DNA of 18,470 nucleotides from CAZEJK01 sp964512045 (GTDB lineage Bacteria; Acidobacteriota; Thermoanaerobaculia; Thermoanaerobaculales; Sulfomarinibacteraceae): the NCBI GenBank assembly GCA_964512045.1, contig CAZEJK010000095.1, positions 1 to 18,470 on the forward strand, read 5' to 3'. A program made the translations under genes and the position numbers. Positions 14,985-18,470 of the stretch are shown here, in pieces. Each line of letters opens with the position of its first letter. Within the stretch, counting starts at the first letter, position 1. The notes under the pieces are model-generated. The model searched no databases and was not told the origin of the DNA. It was given only the letters and a program-made list of their open reading frames with translations.

Positions 14985-17501
14985 ATGACCTGTCGTCGCG
15001 CCTGCTACTCCTCACTGCTGTTCACTGCCCTGCTCGTCGCCATTGCCCTCGCCTGTGGGCAGGGTCTCTCCTCAGCGGCGGCTGACGCCGCCGGTGCGAC
15101 GCGCCTCGTCGAACCGACCGACAACGGCTCAGACGCCCGTCCCGCCGGCCTACCGGAGGATGCACACTCCGGCGCGCTGACCGTCCTCCAGCTCGACGGC
15201 ACACCGCCCGGGGAGACGCTAGAGCTCCCGCTCGAGCACACAGACGTGTCGATCCGTGTGCACGGTGCCGTGGCTCGCGCCGAGGTCACCCAACGCTACG
15301 GGAACCCGTTCGAGGCCCCGATCGAAGCGGTGTACACGTTCCCCTTGCCGCACACGGCCGCAGTGGACTCGATGACGATGCGCATCGGCGAGCGCACGAT
15401 CCGCGCCGAGATCAAGCAGCGCGACGAGGCTCGCGAGATCTACGAGCGGGCGCGAGCCGCCGGCCAGCGCAGTGCGCTGCTCGAGCAGGAGCGCGCGAAC
15501 ATCTTCACCCAGTCGGTGGCGAACATCATGCCCGGCGACTCGATCGAGGTCCGCATCACGTATGTCGAGCTTCTACCGTACGAGCGCGGCGCGTGGGAGC
15601 TGGTGTTCCCAACGGTCGTCGGACCGCGTTACATCCCCGGCGAGCCGACAACCCGCTCGGAGGGTACTGGCTGGGCGCCGGACACCGACCAGGTACCCGA
15701 CGCCTCTCGCATCACGCCGCCGGTCCTCGAGCCCGGCCAGCGCAGCGGTCACGATCTCTCGCTGGCGGTGGAGATCGATGCGGGCGTCCAGATCCACTCC
15801 ATCCGATCCGTGTCCCACGCCATCGACGTGACCGATCTCGGACCCGACCAGGCACGGGTGTCGATCCACCCATCTGACACCCTACCGAACAAGGACTTCA
15901 TCCTCCGCTGGGACGTCGCTGGCGTCGCGCCGCAGACCGCGGTGCTCGCCCACCACGACGATCGTGGCGGCTACTTCTCGCTGGTGGTCCAGCCGCAGCG
16001 CGAGATGGACGAGGACCAGGTCGTTCCGCGGGAGCTCATCTTCATTCTCGACACCTCCGGCTCGATGCGCGGCTTCCCCCTCGACACGTCCAAGGAAGCG
16101 ATGCGGAGGCTGCTGGACGGCATGCGACCCTCCGACACGTTCAACGTTGTCCGGTTCGCCGGCGACTCGGGCACTCTCTGGCCCGAACCGATGCCCGCCA
16201 CGCCTTCGAACCTCCGCGCAGCGGCGCAGTTCGTGGAGCAGCTGCGCGGCGCCGGCGGCACCGAGATGCGTCGCGGGATCATCGAAGCACTGGGAACACC
16301 CGCGAAGGACGGCATGCTCCGCCTCGCGTTCCTGCTGACCGACGGCTACGTCGGCAACGAGGCCGAGATCCTCAACACCATCGAGTCCACACGCCGTGGC
16401 GCGCGGGTGTTCGCCCTCGGCGTCGGCTCGTCGGTCAACCGGCATCTTCTCGACGGCGCGGCCACCATCGGCGGAGGCGAGGCGTTCTACGTCCGTCAGG
16501 ACGAACGCACCGGTCCTGTCGTCGACCGATTCTTCGCACGAGTGGACAAGCCGGCGCTCGCGCACGTCTTACTGGACTGGGGCCATCTCGACGTGCTCGA
16601 CGTGGTCCCTCGGCGCATCCCCGACCTGTGGGCGGGTCAGCCGATCGTCGTCCACGGCCGATACTCCGGTGGTGGTCCCGGCACCGTGACCGTCCGCGGC
16701 CAGCTCGGCGACCGGCCGTGGGAGCAGCGCGTTGAGGTCGATCTGCCGACCCAGGACACCGACCGCGTTGCCGTGGCCAGCATCTGGGCCCGACATCGGA
16801 TCCGTCACCTGATGCTCGACCTCGCCCGCGGTGCGATCACCCCGGATGCGGCCGAGTCGGAGGTCACCCGTCTTGGGCTCGCCTACCGGCTCATGACCCG
16901 CTGGACGAGCTTCGTCGCCGTCGAGGAGAAGGTGGTCAACGTCGACGGAGAACCGACGACCGTCGTGCAACCCGTTGAGCTTCCTGATGGCGTGTCCTAC
17001 GAAGGCGTGTTCGGTCAGGGCCAGGCAGAGGCCGTCAGCGGCCTCGTCTCACCGGCGGCCATGAAGAGTGCGCGTTTCACGATGTCGGAGCTGGCACGGC
17101 CGGCCGAACCGTCTCGCCAACTGCCGGTTCCCGAGCCGACCCAGGATTCGTCAGCACCGATGGGAGACGCCGCATCCGCAGACCGGATCGCGCTCACAAC
17201 GGTGGCAGTCCGCGGAGGGCTCCAGCACGCGGGCGCCGTGACGACCCTCGAGGCGGCACGGAGCGAGCTGGCCGACACCGTACGTTGGCGAGAAGCGGCG
17301 GTCGGGAAGCTGACCGGCACTCTGAAGCTCCGGATCACGGTGAACGCCGACGGCACCGTGGCCTCCGTCACAGTGGCCGTCAACGACACCGGCGATGCCA
17401 AGCTCGCCGAACGAGTCCAGCGGATCGTCGGCAATCTCACGTTCCCCACCGTGGCCGGCGGCGGCACCGCCGAGGTGCGGGTGACCTTGCAGGTCGGCTG
17501 A
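14985..17501 (+). CDS. Exported VIT and VWA domain protein with AgmX/TonB-like C-terminus
   Basis: This is an 838-residue protein. The ATG at 14985 follows AAGGAGG with a 6-base gap. It opens a signal peptide (MTCRRACYSSLLFTALLVAI...), which has a Cys at residue 24 in a non-canonical lipobox (ALAC), so lipid anchoring is possible. A VIT domain spans about 75-200 (EVTQRYGNPFEAPIEAVYTF, then PLPHTAAVDSMTMRIGERTI). A VWA domain spans about 349-520 with an intact MIDAS: DTSGS (D356, S358, S360), T426 and D453. After a linker, residues 770-838 (LTGTLKLRITVNADGTVASV...) match the AgmX/PglI or TonB-C-like fold. VIT-VWA proteins are metal-dependent adhesion or assembly factors in the envelope. There is no LPXTG-type sorting signal. 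The frame is open upstream to 14664, but that crosses the divergent gene and is not coding. Confidence 0.9.
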   Translation: MTCRRACYSSLLFTALLVAIALACGQGLSSAAADAAGATRLVEPTDNGSDARPAGLPEDAHSGALTVLQLDGTPPGETLELPLEHTDVSIRVHGAVARAEVTQRYGNPFEAPIEAVYTFPLPHTAAVDSMTMRIGERTIRAEIKQRDEAREIYERARAAGQRSALLEQERANIFTQSVANIMPGDSIEVRITYVELLPYERGAWELVFPTVVGPRYIPGEPTTRSEGTGWAPDTDQVPDASRITPPVLEPGQRSGHDLSLAVEIDAGVQIHSIRSVSHAIDVTDLGPDQARVSIHPSDTLPNKDFILRWDVAGVAPQTAVLAHHDDRGGYFSLVVQPQREMDEDQVVPRELIFILDTSGSMRGFPLDTSKEAMRRLLDGMRPSDTFNVVRFAGDSGTLWPEPMPATPSNLRAAAQFVEQLRGAGGTEMRRGIIEALGTPAKDGMLRLAFLLTDGYVGNEAEILNTIESTRRGARVFALGVGSSVNRHLLDGAATIGGGEAFYVRQDERTGPVVDRFFARVDKPALAHVLLDWGHLDVLDVVPRRIPDLWAGQPIVVHGRYSGGGPGTVTVRGQLGDRPWEQRVEVDLPTQDTDRVAVASIWARHRIRHLMLDLARGAITPDAAESEVTRLGLAYRLMTRWTSFVAVEEKVVNVDGEPTTVVQPVELPDGVSYEGVFGQGQAEAVSGLVSPAAMKSARFTMSELARPAEPSRQLPVPEPTQDSSAPMGDAASADRIALTTVAVRGGLQHAGAVTTLEAARSELADTVRWREAAVGKLTGTLKLRITVNADGTVASVTVAVNDTGDAKLAERVQRIVGNLTFPTVAGGGTAEVRVTLQVG

Positions 17502-17509
17502 CCACGAGG

Positions 17510-17530
17510 TCAGCGATCACCATTCGCTGA
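17510..17530 (+). promoter_or_regulatory. Hairpin A between the VIT-VWA and ddaH genes
   Basis: TCAGCGA (17510-17516) and TCGCTGA (17524-17530) pair over 7 bp with a 7-base loop. The last four bases, CTGA (17527-17530), are also the outer left end of the longer hairpin B, so the two structures cannot form fully together. Confidence 0.45.
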
Positions 17531-17565
17531 TCCGCCCGGGGTGTGCCACACTCCGGGCGGATCAG
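17527..17565 (+). promoter_or_regulatory. Long hairpin B reaching into the ddaH ribosome binding site
   Basis: CTGATCCGCCCGG (17527-17539) pairs perfectly with CCGGGCGGATCAG (17553-17565) over 13 bp. A G-U pair and GTGTG/CACAC inside extend it. The right arm ends in the AGGAG (17564-17568) that precedes the ddaH ATG. No T-tract follows. It could be a terminator of the VIT-VWA transcript, a translational switch for ddaH, or a DNA operator palindrome. Confidence 0.6.
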
Positions 17566-17573
17566 GAGTCGCC

Positions 17574-18347
17574 ATGTACGCCATGACTCGCGAGGTCAGT
17601 GGGACCTTCGCACACTGCCAGCTCACCCATCTCGACCGCTCGCCGATCGACGTCGCTCGAGCGCGATCGCAGCACGCTGCCTACGTGACCGCGCTCGGCG
17701 CAGTCGGCTGTACTGTCGTCACCCTACCGGAAGCTCCAGAGCTGCCCGACGCTGTGTTCGTCGAGGACACCGCCGTCGTGGTGGAGGAGATCGCGGTGCT
17801 CACGAGGCCCGGCGCAGAGCCCCGCCGGGCAGAGGTGGCATCGATGGCCCGGGCGCTCGCGCCGCTGCGAGAGCTCAGAGAGCTGACGGCGCCGGCCATC
17901 TTGGACGGTGGCGATGTGCTCCGGCTCGACCGCCAGCTGTTCGCCGGCCTGTCGGCACGAACCAACGAAGCCGGTGTCTCGCAGCTCGCGCGCCACCTCG
18001 AGCCGTACGGCTATGTCGTCCACGGCGTCCCGCTCGGTGCCTGCTTGCACCTCAAGACTGCGGTCACCGAGGCCGCCTGGAGCGAGACCGACGGCAGCAC
18101 GATCCTGGTCAACCCGGCGTGGTTCGATCCTCGGCTTCTCGGCGGGGTCACGGTCATCGAGGTGGACCCCTCCGAGCCATTCGCCGCCAACTGCCTCAGG
18201 GTCGATGACCGCGTGATCTACCCGGCCGCGTTCCCGCGGACCCTCGAGCGGCTCGAGGCCCACGGCATCGAGGTCGTTCCCGTAGAGGTCGACGAGCTCG
18301 CCAAGGCCGAGGGTGCCGTCACCTGCTGCAGCATTCTCGTCCGGTGA
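17574..18347 (+). CDS. ddaH: Dimethylargininase (DDAH)-like amidinotransferase-fold enzyme
   Basis: This is a 257-residue protein of the amidinotransferase (pentein) superfamily. The ATG at 17574 is chosen for AGGAG five bases upstream; an upstream in-frame ATG at 17541 lies in the hairpin loop. Motifs run in the DDAH order: DAVFVEDTAVV (D59, E64, D65), ILDGGDVLR (111-114), LSART (R129), LHLKTAV (H159, catalytic His) and VTCCSILVR at the C-terminus (C251, catalytic Cys, in the TCCS form seen in animal DDAH). DDAH hydrolyses Nomega-methylated arginines to citrulline and methylamines through a Cys-thiouronium intermediate. Length is normal for the family. There is no signal peptide. Related arginine-guanidine hydrolases share the fold, so substrate is inferred from the motif set. 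Transcription may depend on the VIT-VWA gene or on hairpin B. Confidence 0.88.
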   Translation: MYAMTREVSGTFAHCQLTHLDRSPIDVARARSQHAAYVTALGAVGCTVVTLPEAPELPDAVFVEDTAVVVEEIAVLTRPGAEPRRAEVASMARALAPLRELRELTAPAILDGGDVLRLDRQLFAGLSARTNEAGVSQLARHLEPYGYVVHGVPLGACLHLKTAVTEAAWSETDGSTILVNPAWFDPRLLGGVTVIEVDPSEPFAANCLRVDDRVIYPAAFPRTLERLEAHGIEVVPVEVDELAKAEGAVTCCSILVR

Positions 18348-18387
18348 TCGACTCCCGGTCCTCTGAAACGCCACGGCGGGGATGCAC

Positions 18388-18408
18388 TCCTCTGCCCTGC
18401 TGAGAGGA
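18388..18408 (+). terminator. Weak hairpin after ddaH
   Basis: TCCTCT (18388-18393) and AGAGGA (18403-18408) can pair over 6 bp with a 9-base loop, 40 bases past the ddaH stop. A short TCTTCGG follows, not a real T-tract. Confidence 0.25.
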
Positions 18409-18421
18409 TCTTCGGCCTAAT

Positions 18422-18438
18422 CTGAGCGGTTCTGCCGG
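18422..18438 (+). repeat. 17-base repeat, copy 2
   Basis: This copy is identical to 11432-11448. The following bases contain an ATG (18439) open to the window edge for ten codons (MRCAKILMLQ), without a Shine-Dalgarno sequence. Whether a gene starts here cannot be judged. Confidence 0.5.
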
Positions 18439-18470
18439 ATGAGATGTGCCAAGATCCTGATGCTCCAGTG

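Noticed and set aside
13978..14988. Plus-strand open frame of 336 codons
   Set aside because: It is antisense to the exported 13381-14811 gene and has no start signal or domain.
1..18470. tRNA, rRNA, CRISPR array or complete insertion sequence
   Set aside because: No cloverleaf, conserved rRNA segment, regular repeat-spacer pattern or transposase motif was seen while reading the gene-free stretches by eye.
18439..18470. Start of a new gene at the right edge
   Set aside because: Ten codons without a Shine-Dalgarno are too little to call.

Overview
This is a high-GC bacterial chromosome segment with AGGAGG-type ribosome binding sites and high G/C at third codon positions. It is unusually rich in exported proteins: six of the ten substantial genes start with a signal peptide. 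The family mix (VIT-VWA protein with an AgmX/TonB-like C-terminus, PASTA repeats on a non-kinase protein, lamin-tail domain, PDZ plus Sel1 protein, the FLNPGE/LFD/W-QVDDVF secreted repeat) would fit Acidobacteriota, Myxococcota or a related Gram-negative lineage. That placement is inference. No rRNA, tRNA, CRISPR array or transposase gene was seen.

Layout. Positions 1-664 (minus strand) hold toxin-antitoxin debris. A VapB-type antitoxin is followed by a vapC reading frame that keeps only its first nine codons and then runs into a fragment of an unrelated secreted-protein domain. The start of a second ribbon-helix-helix antitoxin follows, with its own promoter. Positions 712-7426 (minus) are one operon. 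Its first gene is a giant exported protein with an N-terminal nucleotidyltransferase-like motif set, a long helical/coiled-coil middle, two PASTA domains, and a Gln-, Gly- and Cys-rich C-terminal part. It is split by a +1 frame change near 4768. The second gene is a translationally coupled exported PDZ/Sel1 protein. Positions 7644-8627 (plus) encode a CPBP intramembrane protease.

Positions 8921-10171 hold two divergent small exported proteins, one with a lamin-tail domain. Positions 10223-10590 hold a small two-helix membrane protein behind a near-consensus sigma70 promoter overlapped by two GACAA-N5-TTGTC palindromes. A helical protein of unknown function follows (10721-11287), then about 400 bases holding a degraded gene tail. 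Positions 11692-14811 (minus) encode a large exported protein of unknown function and a GT-C-like membrane glycosyltransferase. Positions 14985-18347 (plus) encode a VIT-VWA exported protein and a DDAH-type dimethylargininase. These two are separated by a long hairpin that reaches into the ddaH ribosome binding site.

The best candidate for an undescribed system is the 712-7426 operon: a secreted NTase-like/coiled-coil/PASTA/Cys-rich giant with a PDZ partner. Other points of interest are the repressor-type promoter at 10535-10590, the vapC chimera, and the overlapping hairpins before ddaH.
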